Source: Saccharopolyspora galaxeae
Lineage (GTDB): Bacteria > Actinomycetota > Actinomycetes > Mycobacteriales > Pseudonocardiaceae
Direction of reading: 5' to 3'
Assembly (NCBI RefSeq): GCF_016526145.1
Contig: NZ_JADDUE010000001.1
Location: 124,001 to 188,000, forward strand
Length of the DNA stretch: 64,000 nt
The notes under the pieces were generated by a model. The model made no database searches, had not been told where the DNA came from, and worked only from the letters and a program-made list of their open reading frames with translations. Below, piece after piece: positions 41,143 to 51,324 of the stretch. The position numbers and the translations under genes were made by a program. Each line of letters starts with the position of its first letter. Within the stretch, counting starts at the first letter, position 1.

Positions 41143-41179
41143 CAAAAAGGCGCCGCCGCGACCCTGCGCGACGGCGCCT
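41143..41179 (-). terminator. Rho-independent terminator after pknB
   Basis: On the minus strand AGGCGCCGTCGCG (41179-41167) pairs with CGCGGCGGCGCCT (41160-41148) with one mismatch. TTTTTGCG then follows. It ends the long fhaA-to-pknB operon. Confidence 0.8.
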
Positions 41180-41191
41180 CGAAACTTCCGA

Positions 41192-43171
41192 TCAGTCGAA
41201 CGGCGGGAGCAGCCCACCCGTGGTCGGCGGGTTGCTGCCGCTCGGGCTGAGGTCGTACTCGCCGATCTGCAACGTCACCGACTGGTTCTTGCTGATCTTC
41301 TGACCGGCCGACGGTGAACTGCCGAGCACCTTGTCGTCCATGCTCGTGTCGTTGGTCGGCGTCTTCTGCTCGTTGATCGAGCCGTTCCAGCCGAGCTTCT
41401 TGAGCTCGGCTTCCGCCTCTTCCTTCGACTTGCCGGTCAACGATGGCATGGTCAACTGGGCGCTGTTCGAGACGACCAGGGTGACCTCGGCGTTGCGCTT
41501 GACCTGCGTGCTGCCGCTCGGGTTCTGGTCGATCACCTGGTTGCCGGGCTGGTCGGAGTCGCGCTCCTGGCGCTTGACCTTGAAGCCCGCGCTCTCCAAC
41601 GTCGCCTTCGCCTGCTCGTAGGGCAGGCCGACCACGGTGGGCAGCAGCGTCTTCGGGATCTCGGCACCGATCGTCACGTTGATCGTGGTGCCCTTGGCCA
41701 CGGAACTGCCCTTGTTGTCCCACTCCACGATCCGGCCGACCAGGCTGGAGTCCTCGACCGGGGTCTCCTTGTCGTCCAGGCCGATGCTCAGCCCGGCCTG
41801 GGCCAGCAGCTGGGCTGCCTCGTTCTTGCCCTTGCCGTAGATGTCCGGCACCTGGACCATCTCGGGGCCCTTGCCCTCGCAGAGGTTGATCCGCGTCTGG
41901 CTCTTGAGCACCATCGCGCCCGGCGGCGGGTCCTGCTTCATGACGTGACCGACCTGGTCCGCGGGCGAGAAGCAAGGGGACGTGTCGAAGTGCCATCCCT
42001 GCGAGTTGAGCTGCTCGCGCGCTGCGGCCATCGTCATGCCCTGCACCGGTGGCACCGCGACCTGCTTCGGTTGCTCGGGCCCGCCGAAGATCCCGGTCGC
42101 CAGCCAAGCGACCAGCGCGAACACCGCCACGCAGGCGAGCGTCACCAACGCGATCAGCCAGTTCCGGCGGCCCCTGCCCTGCGGCGGGTCGTCGTCGACG
42201 ACCGCGGTCGTGCCGGTGGGACGGTCCCCGGAACGGTGCCTGCCCGGGGTGAACACCTCGGTGTTGGCAGGCGGGGGAGCCATCATCGAGGTGCGCTCCT
42301 CCTCCGACATGACCATCGGAGCCTTCGGGCGCTGCCCGGACAACACCCGCACCAGGTCGGCGCGCATCTCGGCGGCCGACTGGTAGCGGTTGGCCGGGTT
42401 CTTGCTCAACGCCTTGAGCACCACCGCGTCCAGCGAAGCGGGCACGGTCTGGTTGACGTCCGAAGGTTTGCGCGGATCCTCCCGCACGTGCTGGTAGGCC
42501 ACCGCCACCGGCGAGTCACCGGTGAACGGCGGCTCCGAGGCCAGCAGCTCGAACAGCACGCAACCCGATGCGTACACGTCGGAGCGGGCGTCCACCGACT
42601 CGCCGCGCGCCTGCTCCGGGGACAGGTATTGCGCCGTGCCGATCACGGCGGCGGTCTGCGTCACCGCCGCTTGCCCGTCGGCGAGCGCGCGGGCGATGCC
42701 GAAGTCCATCACCTTCACCGCGCCGGAGCGGGTGATCATGATGTTGGCCGGTTTGACGTCGCGGTGCACGATGCCGTGCCGGTGGCTGAAGTCCAGCGCA
42801 GCCGAAGCGTCCGCCATGACCTCCATGGCCCGGCGCGGCGTCAGCGGGCCCTCGGTCTTGACGATGTCGCGCAGCGTCCGGCCGTCCACGTACTCCATGA
42901 CGATGTACGGCAGCGGCCCGTTCTCCGACTCCGTCTCACCGGTGTCGTAGACGGCGACGATCGCCGGGTGGTTCAGCGCCGCGGCGTTCTGCGCTTCCCG
43001 GCGGAAGCGCAGCTGGAACGTGGGATCGCGGGCCAGGTCGGCGCGCAATACCTTGACCGCCACGTCGCGCCCCAGCCGGATGTCCCGGCCGCGGTGGACC
43101 TCCGACATACCGCCGTACCCGAGGTTGTCCCCGAGTTCGTAGCGGTTGGAGAGAAGTCGCGGTGAGCTCAT
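41192..43171 (-). CDS. pknB: Serine/threonine protein kinase PknB with four PASTA domains
   Basis: A 659-residue receptor kinase. The kinase domain (about 10-280) has G-loop LGYGGMSEV, catalytic Lys40, HRDVKPAN with Asp138 and Lys140, and DFG at 156-158. A disordered juxtamembrane region precedes one helix (about 340-362). Outside the cell are four PASTA repeats (about 370-640) that sense peptidoglycan fragments or lipid II. Growth and division proteins in this operon are its likely substrates, as in mycobacteria. ATG 43171 overlaps the pknA stop (ATGA). Confidence 0.96.
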   Translation of the reverse strand: MSSPRLLSNRYELGDNLGYGGMSEVHRGRDIRLGRDVAVKVLRADLARDPTFQLRFRREAQNAAALNHPAIVAVYDTGETESENGPLPYIVMEYVDGRTLRDIVKTEGPLTPRRAMEVMADASAALDFSHRHGIVHRDVKPANIMITRSGAVKVMDFGIARALADGQAAVTQTAAVIGTAQYLSPEQARGESVDARSDVYASGCVLFELLASEPPFTGDSPVAVAYQHVREDPRKPSDVNQTVPASLDAVVLKALSKNPANRYQSAAEMRADLVRVLSGQRPKAPMVMSEEERTSMMAPPPANTEVFTPGRHRSGDRPTGTTAVVDDDPPQGRGRRNWLIALVTLACVAVFALVAWLATGIFGGPEQPKQVAVPPVQGMTMAAAREQLNSQGWHFDTSPCFSPADQVGHVMKQDPPPGAMVLKSQTRINLCEGKGPEMVQVPDIYGKGKNEAAQLLAQAGLSIGLDDKETPVEDSSLVGRIVEWDNKGSSVAKGTTINVTIGAEIPKTLLPTVVGLPYEQAKATLESAGFKVKRQERDSDQPGNQVIDQNPSGSTQVKRNAEVTLVVSNSAQLTMPSLTGKSKEEAEAELKKLGWNGSINEQKTPTNDTSMDDKVLGSSPSAGQKISKNQSVTLQIGEYDLSPSGSNPPTTGGLLPPFD

Positions 43172-44766
43172 CGATGCGTCGTCCCGATCCTTGTCAATGA
43201 TCGTCCCATCATGCCGACCCGCAGTCCGCTGCCGATCGCCGCCGGATGGTGGCGCCGACCTGCGTGGTGTGTTCCCGTTCCGGCTGTTCCCGTCCTGGTC
43301 GGTCCGACGGCGGGAACGATTCCGAACGCCGGCCGCGAAGGCTCCGGTGACCGGCTCCCGGCGCCCGCACGGCGCGCGCGGTCACGACCGGAATGCCGTA
43401 GCGCAGTCTGTCTGATCCATCCCGAAGAATCCAGGAGCCTCAGCTCGTCGGCGCACCGACGCGGGTCCACGCGAGTGGCCCCCATCGTTGCAGAGCCGAC
43501 TGCCGCGGTTCCCGGTACCGCCTTCGGAGTTGCGCCGGTGCGCACGGCCTCGATTCGACGCCGCCACCCCATCGCACCGAGCAGCGGCGAGCCGGCGGCG
43601 ACGGCCATCGTGCCGGGCATCAGCAACCAGCTCAGCCAGCCGATCAGCACGACGACGATCACGCCGAGCAGCGCGAGCACCACCCACAGCGCGGCCCGGG
43701 AACGGCGCTGCGCGGAAGCCTGCACCGGGATTCCCGAAGTCGGGGGCCCGGACTGCTGGGCGGCCGCTGGCAGCTGCACCGACCCCGGGGGATATGTGCC
43801 GCCGAGCTGTCCGCCGGGAAGTGCGGGCTGCCCGACATGCAGCGGGGGCACGCCTCCGGAGGGTGCCCCCACGTTCCTCGGTGGTGGTTGCTGCGGCGGG
43901 ATGCCCAGCGCCGCAGGCGTCGGTAGCGGTAATCCGGCCCGTACCGCGGCCACCGCGGCGGCGAACTCGCCGCCCCCGCCGTAGCGGCGCCGGGGGTCCT
44001 TCACCAGCGTCGCTTCGAGCAACGCCCGCACCCCCGGCGGCACGTCCGGCGGCAACGGCGGCGGTAGCTCGCGGATGTGCATCATCGCGACCGTGACCGC
44101 GTTGTCCGACAGGAACGGGCGATACCCCTTCAAGCACTCGTAGCCGACCACCGCCAGCGAATACACGTCGCTGGAGGGGGTCGCGTCACCGCCCAGCGCC
44201 TGCTCCGGGGCGATGTAGTGCGCAGTTCCCATGACCATTCCCGAACGCGTGACCGGCGCGGCATCCGCCGCCTTCGCGATGCCGAAGTCGGTGAGCTTCA
44301 CCGTGCCGGTCGGGGTGATCAGGATGTTGCCGGGCTTCACGTCGCGGTGCACCAGGCCACGCTCGTGCGCGGCCTGCAAGGCGTTGCCCGCCTGTTCCAG
44401 CATGTCCACGACGTGCTCCGGGGCGATCCGGCCCTCGCGGGCCAGCACCGCCGCCAGCGGCTCGCCCTCGACCAGTTCCATCACCAGGTAGGCGGTGTCC
44501 TCCGGCCCGTCCGGGATCGCCGCGGTTTCGCCGTAGTCGTGCACGGCGGCGATCCCCGGGTGGTTCAGGGAGGCGGTGGTGCGCGCTTCGGTGCGGAAGC
44601 GGTGCAGGAACTCGGCATCCCCGCACAACTCCGGCTTGAGCACCTTGATCGCGACCGTGCGGTCCAACCGGACGTCGACGGCTTCCCACACCTCGCCCAT
44701 TCCACCCACGGCGATCCGCAGGCCCAAGCGGTACCGCTCGGCGAGCAACTGGCCGGAGGTCAGCAC
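43168..44766 (-). CDS. pknA: Serine/threonine protein kinase PknA with a long, odd C-terminal tail
   Basis: A 532-residue kinase. The catalytic domain (about 12-275) has the beta-3 Lys41 (VAIKVLK), [15 protein letters not shown] and an activation loop with [15 protein letters not shown] Pro/Gln/Gly-rich linker leads to a membrane helix (about 360-385, [20 protein letters not shown]). The last ~145 residues are Arg/Gly/Thr-rich with many rare-looking codons and no known domain, unlike the short tail of mycobacterial PknA. The stop still overlaps pknB, so the frame is formally intact. GTG 44766 lies 3 nt after pbpA. Confidence 0.9.
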   Translation of the reverse strand: MLTSGQLLAERYRLGLRIAVGGMGEVWEAVDVRLDRTVAIKVLKPELCGDAEFLHRFRTEARTTASLNHPGIAAVHDYGETAAIPDGPEDTAYLVMELVEGEPLAAVLAREGRIAPEHVVDMLEQAGNALQAAHERGLVHRDVKPGNILITPTGTVKLTDFGIAKAADAAPVTRSGMVMGTAHYIAPEQALGGDATPSSDVYSLAVVGYECLKGYRPFLSDNAVTVAMMHIRELPPPLPPDVPPGVRALLEATLVKDPRRRYGGGGEFAAAVAAVRAGLPLPTPAALGIPPQQPPPRNVGAPSGGVPPLHVGQPALPGGQLGGTYPPGSVQLPAAAQQSGPPTSGIPVQASAQRRSRAALWVVLALLGVIVVVLIGWLSWLLMPGTMAVAAGSPLLGAMGWRRRIEAVRTGATPKAVPGTAAVGSATMGATRVDPRRCADELRLLDSSGWIRQTALRHSGRDRARRAGAGSRSPEPSRPAFGIVPAVGPTRTGTAGTGTHHAGRRHHPAAIGSGLRVGMMGRSLTRIGTTHR

Positions 44767-44769
44767 TGA

Positions 44770-46221
44770 TCAGCCACCTCCCTGCAAGCCCGCGCGGATC
44801 ACCTCGCGGCCGATCGGGGCGGCGATCGAACCACCGGTCGCCTCGGCGCCCTCGTCGCCACCGTTCTCGACGATGACCGCGACCGCGATCTGCGGGTCCT
44901 CAGCGGGCGCGAACGCCACGTACCAGCCGTGCGGCTTGTCGCCCTCGTCGCCGTGCTGGGCGGTGCCGGTCTTGGAGGCGATGTCGACGCCGGAGATCTT
45001 GCCGGAGCCCTTCGTGTACTTCTCCGACTGCAGCATCATGTCCTTGATCTGCCGAGCGGCGTTCGCGGACACGGCCTGGCTCATCTGCTCCGGCTGCAGC
45101 TGGTCCATGACCTCCATGTCCGGCGCCCGGGTGCTCTTGACCAGCTGCGGCTTCATCAGCTTGCCGTCGTTGGCGATCGCGGCGGCCATCATCGCGTTCT
45201 GCATCGGGGTGACGCGCACGTCGCGCTGGCCGATGCCGCTCTGGTACAGCGAGGCGGGGTCGGACATCGGGCCGAGGTCGGACTTGGCGACCTCCATCGG
45301 GATCTGCAGGTCCTTGCCGAACCCGAACTTGCCTGCGGTTTCGCGCAGCTTGTCCGCGCCGACCTTGCCCGCGACCTCGGCGAACGCGGTGTTGCACGAG
45401 TGCGCCAGCGCCTCGGTCAGCGTCCCGCCCTTGCAGGTGTTGCCGCCGTAGTTCGGCAGCTGCGTGTTCGTGTTCGGCAGCGTGATCGACGAGTCGCGGG
45501 TGACCGGGCTGTTCGGCTGGTAGCCGCTGTCCAGCGCGGCCGCCGTGGTGATCAGCTTGAAGGTCGAACCGGGCGGGTAGATCTCGGAGACCGAGCGGTT
45601 GCTCATCGGCGAGCCCTCGGCGTTCTCCTGCGCCTTCCAGTGCTTCGCGGCGACGTTGCGGTTGTGCGAAGCCAGCGGGTTCGGGTCGTAGGAGGGCGCG
45701 TTGGCCATGCTCAGGATTTCGCCGCTCTTCGGGTTCAGCGCCACCACCGAGCCTTGGTAGCCCTTGCTGGTGAGCTGCTGGTAGGCGGTCTCCTGCATGG
45801 CCGAGTCGATGGTCAGCTCCACGTCCCCGCCCGCGGGGTCGCGACCGGTGATCATGTCCGAGAGCCGCCCCAAGGCCATGCTGTCGTCCGAGCCGTTGAG
45901 GATCTTGTCCTTGGCCCGTTCGATGCCGTTGGAACCGTGGGAGGCGGAGTAGAACCCGGTCACCGGCGCGTACGCCGGCCCCTTCGGGTAGGTGCGCAGG
46001 TACTTCAGCTCGTCCGGGGTCTCCACCGAGTTGGCCACGGACTGCCCGCCCGCGATGATCTGCCCGCGCTGGTGGGAGTACTCGTCGTAGATCGTCCGGC
46101 GGTTCTGCGGGTGGTCCCGCAGCTCACCGGCCTGGATCACCTGCACGTAGGTGACGTTGCCCATCAGCAGCAGCACCATCGCCATCATGGCCATCGCCAC
46201 CCGGCGCAACGGCTTGTTCAT
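44770..46221 (-). CDS. pbpA: Class B penicillin-binding protein PbpA
   Basis: A 483-residue transpeptidase that makes peptide cross-links, with one N-terminal membrane helix (about 10-30). The penicillin-binding motifs are complete: STFK (Ser219, Lys222), SCN (275-277) and KTGT (417-420). It works with the SEDS protein encoded next to it and is known to be controlled by PknB in mycobacteria. The ATG overlaps the rodA stop. Confidence 0.95.
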   Translation of the reverse strand: MNKPLRRVAMAMMAMVLLLMGNVTYVQVIQAGELRDHPQNRRTIYDEYSHQRGQIIAGGQSVANSVETPDELKYLRTYPKGPAYAPVTGFYSASHGSNGIERAKDKILNGSDDSMALGRLSDMITGRDPAGGDVELTIDSAMQETAYQQLTSKGYQGSVVALNPKSGEILSMANAPSYDPNPLASHNRNVAAKHWKAQENAEGSPMSNRSVSEIYPPGSTFKLITTAAALDSGYQPNSPVTRDSSITLPNTNTQLPNYGGNTCKGGTLTEALAHSCNTAFAEVAGKVGADKLRETAGKFGFGKDLQIPMEVAKSDLGPMSDPASLYQSGIGQRDVRVTPMQNAMMAAAIANDGKLMKPQLVKSTRAPDMEVMDQLQPEQMSQAVSANAARQIKDMMLQSEKYTKGSGKISGVDIASKTGTAQHGDEGDKPHGWYVAFAPAEDPQIAVAVIVENGGDEGAEATGGSIAAPIGREVIRAGLQGGG

Positions 46222-47627
46222 CGCGGACGCTCCACCAGCTCGGTATGTGCTTCGGCGATCGGCGCCTGCTGCTGCTTCGGCTTGGCCGGAGTCTGCGGTC
46301 GGCGCGCCGCGTCCGAGATGCGCAGCAGGAACGCGATCAGGATGTAGTTCGCCAGCAGCGAGGAACCGCCGTACGCCAGGAACGGCGCAGTAAGGCCGGT
46401 CAGCGGGATCAACCCGGTGACACCACCGGCCACCACGAACAACTGCAGGGCGAGCACGAACGACAGCCCGCCGCCGAACAGCTTGCCGAAAGAGTCGCGC
46501 ACCGCCAATGCGCTGCGCAGACCGCGCATCATCAGCATCAGGTACATCATGAAGATCGCCATCAGGCCGACCAGCCCGAGCTCTTCACCCAGCGACGTGA
46601 CGATGAAGTCGCTGAACGAGAACGGCACCCGCTCGGGGCTTCCGTTGCCCAGGCCGGTCCCGCCGATGCCGCCGTAACCGAGGCCGAACAGCGCTTCCCG
46701 GAGCTGGTAGACGGTGTCGTCCTCGCTGAGCGGATTCAGCCAGCCGTTGACCCGGTCCTGCACGCGGCCGACCAGCTGGAACGCGAGGAAGGCACCCCCC
46801 GCGAACAGCGACAGGCCCAGCACCACCCAGATCGCGCGCTCGGTGGCGATGTAGATCATCACCAGCACGATGCCGAAGAACAGCAGCGACGTGCCCAGGT
46901 CCTTCTCCAGCACACCGATGCCGATCGCGGCCGCCCAGGCCACCAGGATCGGCATCAGGTCGCGCGGTCGCGGCAGCTCCACGTTCAGGAACTTGCGGCC
47001 GGCCGTGGTGAACAGGTCGCGCTTGGACACCAGGAACGACGCGAAGAAGACCATCAGCAGGATCTTGGCGAACTCGCTGGGCTGCACGCCCAGCGGACCG
47101 ATCTTGATCCACAGCTTCGCGCCGTTGGCCTCGGAGATCGCGCTCGGCAGCACGCCGGGCAGCGCCAGCAGCGCCAGACCGACGAACCCGCAGGTGAAGC
47201 TGTACTTCGCCAGCAGCCGGTGATCCTTGACGAAGATCAGCACCAGCAGGAACAGCACCAGGCTCAACGTGAGCCACACGATCTGCCGGATCGTGTAGCT
47301 GCTGCCCGATGCGATGTCGATCCGGTGGATCATCACGATCCCGAGCCCGTTCAGCAGCGCCACCAGCGGCAGGATCAGCGGATCCGCGTACGGCGCCCAC
47401 TTGCGCACCGCGAGGTGCGCGCCGCCGAACAGGGCCAGGTACGCCGCGCCGTAGTAGAACAGCTGGCGCGTGACCGTGTTCTCCTGGCTGATCTCCACCA
47501 GCATGATCGCGACCGTGACGATCGCCGCGGAGAACACGAGCATGGTCAGCTCGGTGCCCCGGCGGGTGTTGCCCCGCGGAGCCGGAGCCGACCCGTGGGT
47601 CTCGGAGGCGGCTTCCGGCTGTGCCAT
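46218..47627 (-). CDS. rodA: SEDS peptidoglycan glycosyltransferase (RodA/FtsW family)
   Basis: A 469-residue membrane enzyme with about ten or more helices that polymerises lipid II into glycan strands. The SEDS signature region is present (GVQPSEFAKI, then the extracellular loop with YQLREALFGLGYGGIGGTGLG and GEELGLVGL). Its neighbour pbpA encodes the cognate transpeptidase. The ATG at 47627 shares one base with the pstP stop (TGATG). Upstream frame extension to 47837 lies inside pstP and is rejected. Confidence 0.94.
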   Translation of the reverse strand: MAQPEAASETHGSAPAPRGNTRRGTELTMLVFSAAIVTVAIMLVEISQENTVTRQLFYYGAAYLALFGGAHLAVRKWAPYADPLILPLVALLNGLGIVMIHRIDIASGSSYTIRQIVWLTLSLVLFLLVLIFVKDHRLLAKYSFTCGFVGLALLALPGVLPSAISEANGAKLWIKIGPLGVQPSEFAKILLMVFFASFLVSKRDLFTTAGRKFLNVELPRPRDLMPILVAWAAAIGIGVLEKDLGTSLLFFGIVLVMIYIATERAIWVVLGLSLFAGGAFLAFQLVGRVQDRVNGWLNPLSEDDTVYQLREALFGLGYGGIGGTGLGNGSPERVPFSFSDFIVTSLGEELGLVGLMAIFMMYLMLMMRGLRSALAVRDSFGKLFGGGLSFVLALQLFVVAGGVTGLIPLTGLTAPFLAYGGSSLLANYILIAFLLRISDAARRPQTPAKPKQQQAPIAEAHTELVERPR

Positions 47628-49063
47628 CAGCTCACCGTCCGGCAGGTGACACCGGGAGTCTGCTGCACCGAGACCAGCGGGGTGTCGGTCGGCGACGGCG
47701 GCGGGCTCGGCGGTGACGGCGGCTGGCCCGGTGCGGTGGACGTCGCCGGGGCGCCCGGAGGCGTGCTCCCGGGCGCGGGGTTGTCCGCCGGTGGGGGAGT
47801 GGGCTGCTGCGGCGGTTCCGGCTTCGGCTCCTCGCACTGCGGCAGCAGCGAATTCATCCGCAGCCGCCGCATCGACTCGCGAGCCGCTTCCAGCCCGTTC
47901 ACATCAGTGATCCCGCTGCGCACGTCGGTCCGGCGCGCCTCCTGCAGGTCGTTGATGCCGATCGGCTTGCAGTCGGCCGCCGAGCCCTGCGGGCAGGAGT
48001 CCTCCACCTGCCAGCGCAGCGACACGCCCAGCGCACTTCCCTGCAAGCCCTGGAAGATCACCACGTCGTCGGCCTGGTTGACGCCGATGTAGTACTGGTT
48101 GAGCACCCACCAGCGCCCCACCAAGGCCGCGATGACCAGCACCGCCAGCACTCCGCAGGTCACGAGCAGCGCACGCAGCCGGCCTCGCCGGTGCGTGCGT
48201 TGGTCAGGAGGGGGGGATGTGTCGTACCGCTGCTGCGGCTGCTTCGGCAGCGTCGCCGCGCTGGCGCGGGCGGCCGAAGAGTCCGGCTGCGGATCCTCCT
48301 CTCCGACTCCCGCGGCGCCCCCGACGATCGGGGCGTCCTCGCCGAATTCGACGTCCACCACGTCGGCGACGATCACCGTGACGTTGTCCGGGCCGCCGCC
48401 GCGCAGCGCGAGCTCGATCATCCGATCTGCGCACGCCTGCGGGTCGGCGATCCGCAGCGCCTCGGCCATCGTCTCCTCGCTGACCGGGCTGGTGAGGCCG
48501 TCCGAGCACAGCAGGTAGCGGTCGCCCGCACGGGCCTCGCGCACCGCCAGGCTCGGCTCCACCTCGTGGCCGGTCAACGCCTTCAGCAGCAGCGAGCGCT
48601 GCGGGTGGTTGGCGGCCTCCTCTTCGGTGATCCGGCCTTCGTCGATCAGCGACTGCACGAAGGTGTCGTCGTGGGTTATCTGGGAAAGCTCGCCGTCGCG
48701 CACCAGGTAGGCGCGGGAGTCGCCGATGTGCACCAGCCCCAGCTTGCTGCCCGCGAACAGCACCGCGGTCAGCGTGGTCCCCATCCCGTCCAGGTCGGGA
48801 TCGTGCGAGACCAGCTCGGAGATCGCACCATTGCCGGACAGCACTGCCTGCCGCAGGTGCCCGAGCAGGTCGTCGCCGGGTTCGTCGTCGTCCAGCGGCG
48901 CCAGCGCCGCGATGACGACCTTGCTGGCGACCTCACCGGCGGCATGGCCACCCATGCCGTCCGCGAGGGCGAGGAGTCGTGGGCCGGCATAGACCGAGTC
49001 CTGGTTGTTGGAACGAACCAGGCCGCGGTCGCTGCGGGCTGCGTAGTGAAGGACGAGGGTCAT
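47627..49063 (-). CDS. pstP: PP2C-type protein phosphatase PstP
   Basis: A 478-residue Ser/Thr phosphatase that reverses PknA/PknB signalling. The cytoplasmic PP2C domain (about 5-240) has metal-binding motifs SDRGLVRSNNQD, ALADGMGGHAAGE, VHIGDSRAYLVRDG and RGGGPDNVTVIV. A linker, one helix (about 308-328, LLVTCGVLAVLVIAALVG) and an extracellular region with Cys and a Pro-rich tail follow. It overlaps fhaB at 49060-49063. Confidence 0.95.
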   Translation of the reverse strand: MTLVLHYAARSDRGLVRSNNQDSVYAGPRLLALADGMGGHAAGEVASKVVIAALAPLDDDEPGDDLLGHLRQAVLSGNGAISELVSHDPDLDGMGTTLTAVLFAGSKLGLVHIGDSRAYLVRDGELSQITHDDTFVQSLIDEGRITEEEAANHPQRSLLLKALTGHEVEPSLAVREARAGDRYLLCSDGLTSPVSEETMAEALRIADPQACADRMIELALRGGGPDNVTVIVADVVDVEFGEDAPIVGGAAGVGEEDPQPDSSAARASAATLPKQPQQRYDTSPPPDQRTHRRGRLRALLVTCGVLAVLVIAALVGRWWVLNQYYIGVNQADDVVIFQGLQGSALGVSLRWQVEDSCPQGSAADCKPIGINDLQEARRTDVRSGITDVNGLEAARESMRRLRMNSLLPQCEEPKPEPPQQPTPPPADNPAPGSTPPGAPATSTAPGQPPSPPSPPPSPTDTPLVSVQQTPGVTCRTVS

Positions 49064-49524
49064 GAGCGCAGCTCGATCACCGTCTTGCCGATTTTGATCG
49101 GAACGCCGAGCGGGACCTTGGAAGCTCCCGTGACCTTCGCCCGATCGAGGTATGTGCCGTTAGTAGAGCCTAGATCTTCCACGTACCAGTCGTTGCCGCG
49201 CAGCGACAACCTCGCGTGCCGGGTCGACGCGTAGTCGTCGTCCAGCACCAACGTGGAGTCGTCGGCTCGGCCGATCATGATCGGCCGCCCTTCGAGCGAG
49301 ATGCGCGTGCCCGCCAGCGGGCCGTGCGTCACGACCATCTGCCGTGGCGCCTTGCTCCTGCCGCGGGCCTGCTTGCTCGACGTCTTACCCGCCCCCGGCA
49401 TCGACACCCGCATGCCGGAGGCGGAGTACAGATCGGAACGAACCACGCGAAGCGCGGCCAGCACGAACAACCAGAGCAGGGCGAGGAACCCTGCTCTGGT
49501 CAGCTGAATAACCAGCTCTGGCAC
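49060..49524 (-). CDS. fhaB: FHA-domain protein FhaB (FipA-like)
   Basis: A 154-residue protein with an N-terminal membrane-like helix (about 8-28, ALLWLFVLAALRVV). A C-terminal FHA domain has GRADDSTLVLDDDYASTRHA and [10 protein letters not shown], the phosphothreonine pocket. It binds phosphorylated partners of PknA/PknB and, in mycobacteria, FtsZ-FtsQ complexes. GTG 49524 has only a distant GGAG ribosome site. Confidence 0.9.
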   Translation of the reverse strand: MPELVIQLTRAGFLALLWLFVLAALRVVRSDLYSASGMRVSMPGAGKTSSKQARGRSKAPRQMVVTHGPLAGTRISLEGRPIMIGRADDSTLVLDDDYASTRHARLSLRGNDWYVEDLGSTNGTYLDRAKVTGASKVPLGVPIKIGKTVIELRS

Positions 49525-49575
49525 TTGTTGTGAACGCTCCTACTCCGTCGTCGGAGCCAGGCGACCGGGAACCGG

Positions 49576-50880
49576 TCAGCCCTGGCTGCGGAACACCAGG
49601 GACGAGTGGCCGACGCGGACCACGTCCCCGTCCGCCAGCTGCCAAGTCTGCACCGGCGTGCCGTTCACCGTGGTGCCGTTCGTGGAACCGAGGTCCGCCA
49701 GCATCGCCGACATGCCGTCCCAGGTGATCTCGATGTGCTTGCGCGAGACGCCGGTGTCGGGCAGCCGGAACTGCCCCTCCTGGCCGCGGCCGATCACGTT
49801 GGAGCCGTGCTGCAGCGTGTACGAGCGGTTCGATCCGTCGTCGAGTTGCAGCGTAGCGGTCAGCTGGCGCTGGTCCGGATACCCCGGAGCGTTCGGCGGG
49901 TAGCCACCGGGCTGGCCGAAGCCCTGGTCGAAACCGGGCTGCGGCTGGCCGAAGCCCTGGTCGTAGCCCGGCTGCGGCGGCTGGCCGAAGCCCTGGTCAT
50001 AACCGGGCTGCTGGCCGTAGCCGGGGTCGTAGCCCTGCGGCGGCTGCGCGTAACCCTGCCCGTAGCCCTGGTCGTAGCCCGGCTGCTGCGGGAAACCGCC
50101 AGGAGTGCTCGGCGGGTAGCCCCCGCCCGGCTGCGGCGGCTGGCCGTAACCCGGCTGCGGCGGCTGGCCGTAGGGGTCGTAGCCGGGCTGCGGCGGCTGG
50201 CCGTACCCGTAACCCTGGTCGTAACCGGGCTGCTGGCCGTAGCCGGGCTGCTGGCCGTAGGGGTCGTAACCCGGCTGCGGCGGCTGGGCGTACCCGGGGG
50301 CCTGCTCGTAGCCCGGCGGCTGCTGCCCGTAGCCGGGCTGCTGGCCGTAGCCGTAGTTGGGGTCCTGGCCGTACTGGTTCTGCCCGTAGCCCTGGTCGTA
50401 GCCGTACTGACCCTGCTGGCCGTACGGATCTCCCTGGGGATAGTGGCCTGGTGGCTGGCTCATGGGTCGGTCTCCTGCGGTACGAGGGGTGGCCGTCCGA
50501 CGTTTTACATCGGGGTCGACGGACGACTTGATACGAAACTGTCCCGTGTGCAGCGTCTCAGAGCGCTCCAGGGAGACTACGACGTCACCATATGTGTCCC
50601 ACCCCTGCTCTGTGAGGTGCTCCTGAACGCAGTCGGTGAGGAGGTCGATAACCCGGTCCTCATCACCGGCGAGCCGCTCGTGATCCGACGGGCTCAGCAG
50701 CACGGCGTAGTGGTTGCACGCCAGCAGCCTGCCACCCGCGAGCTCGCGCAACTGCATGTCGGCTTCCCGCTGCAAGTCCTGCGCGACCTCTTGCGGGACG
50801 ACCTTCCCGCCGAACACACGCGCGAAGCCATTGCCGACCATGCCTTCGAGCCTGCGCTCGAAGCGCTGCACGAGGCCCAC
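49576..50880 (-). CDS. fhaA: FHA-domain protein FhaA with DUF3662 and a Gly/Tyr/Gln/Pro repeat linker
   Basis: A 434-residue adaptor. The N-terminal DUF3662 domain (about 1-125) opens with [16 protein letters not shown]. The middle is a long low-complexity linker of GYGQ, PGYDQ and QPPQPGYD units (about 140-325). The C-terminal FHA domain has [20 protein letters not shown] and [17 protein letters not shown] 50880 is chosen because GAGGGG lies 6 nt before it; an ATG at 50916 lacks a ribosome site. In mycobacteria FhaA binds the phosphorylated MviN pseudokinase and controls late peptidoglycan steps. Confidence 0.93.
   Translation of the reverse strand: MGLVQRFERRLEGMVGNGFARVFGGKVVPQEVAQDLQREADMQLRELAGGRLLACNHYAVLLSPSDHERLAGDEDRVIDLLTDCVQEHLTEQGWDTYGDVVVSLERSETLHTGQFRIKSSVDPDVKRRTATPRTAGDRPMSQPPGHYPQGDPYGQQGQYGYDQGYGQNQYGQDPNYGYGQQPGYGQQPPGYEQAPGYAQPPQPGYDPYGQQPGYGQQPGYDQGYGYGQPPQPGYDPYGQPPQPGYGQPPQPGGGYPPSTPGGFPQQPGYDQGYGQGYAQPPQGYDPGYGQQPGYDQGFGQPPQPGYDQGFGQPQPGFDQGFGQPGGYPPNAPGYPDQRQLTATLQLDDGSNRSYTLQHGSNVIGRGQEGQFRLPDTGVSRKHIEITWDGMSAMLADLGSTNGTTVNGTPVQTWQLADGDVVRVGHSSLVFRSQG
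49895..50460 (-). repeat. Coding low-complexity repeat in fhaA
   Basis: An array of imperfect 9- to 30-nt direct repeats encodes the Gly-Tyr-Gln-Pro-Asp linker. Recurring units are [14 protein letters not shown] and [10 protein letters not shown]. Unit length and order vary, as expected for a region that grows and shrinks by slippage. Confidence 0.85.
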
Positions 50881-51102
50881 GACAATCCCCTCCACACGTA
50901 CGACTCCGACGACCATCGTATCTGGGTCAACGGGGCGGGACACCGCCCAGTTCCCAACTCGTCGACCCCCTGCCGAAAGTCGTTTGCCGCGTGGTGCTAA
51001 TGTTCTTCTCGCCAGCACGACGGCGGGCCGGTACCAACCAGGTGCAGCGGACCCCCGGTGCGAACGGTCGGAGCGGGCAAGATAAGCTTCGGACCGAGCC
51101 AC

Positions 51103-51185
51103 GGGCGAGTGGCGGAATGGCAGACGCGCACGGTTCAGGTCCGTGTGTCCGGAAGGACGTGAGGGTTCAACTCCCTCCTCGCCCA
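51103..51185 (+). tRNA. leuT: tRNA-Leu (CAG anticodon)
   Basis: An 83-nt class II tRNA. Acceptor GGGCGAG/CTCGCCC, anticodon loop TTCAGGT with CAG at 51136-51138, a long variable arm, T-loop GGTTCAACTC, discriminator A, no encoded CCA. The same tRNA follows fhaA in mycobacteria. Confidence 0.96.
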
Positions 51186-51189
51186 CTCG

Positions 51190-51224
51190 AAAAGGCCCTC
51201 GGCTGCTGCGCCGGGGGCCTTTTC
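51190..51224 (+). terminator. Rho-independent terminator after tRNA-Leu
   Basis: AAAAGGCCCTCGGC (51190-51203) and GCCGGGGGCCTTTT (51210-51223) make a stem with one G-T pair, 5 nt after the tRNA gene. The T run is TTTTC. Confidence 0.9.
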
Positions 51225-51236
51225 TCGTCGTATTAG

Positions 51237-51257
51237 TTGGGGGACTGAGTCCCCCAA
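51237..51257. repeat. Perfect palindrome downstream of tRNA-Leu
   Basis: TTGGGGGACT (51237-51246) and AGTCCCCCAA (51248-51257) are perfect 10-bp arms around a single G. A C-run follows. It is the counterpart of the 34401 palindrome behind tRNA-Ala. Confidence 0.8.
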
Positions 51258-51324
51258 GCCCCCTGCGGTGCGGCTGGGCGCGTTTCGCGGGCTCCTTGCG
51301 ATTGGGACGGTTCCCGGTCTGGGT

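Noticed and set aside
49606-51000. A 464-codon open frame opposite fhaA
   Set aside because: It mirrors the fhaA repeat region; composition is that of an antisense shadow and FHA/DUF3662 coding is clear on the other strand.
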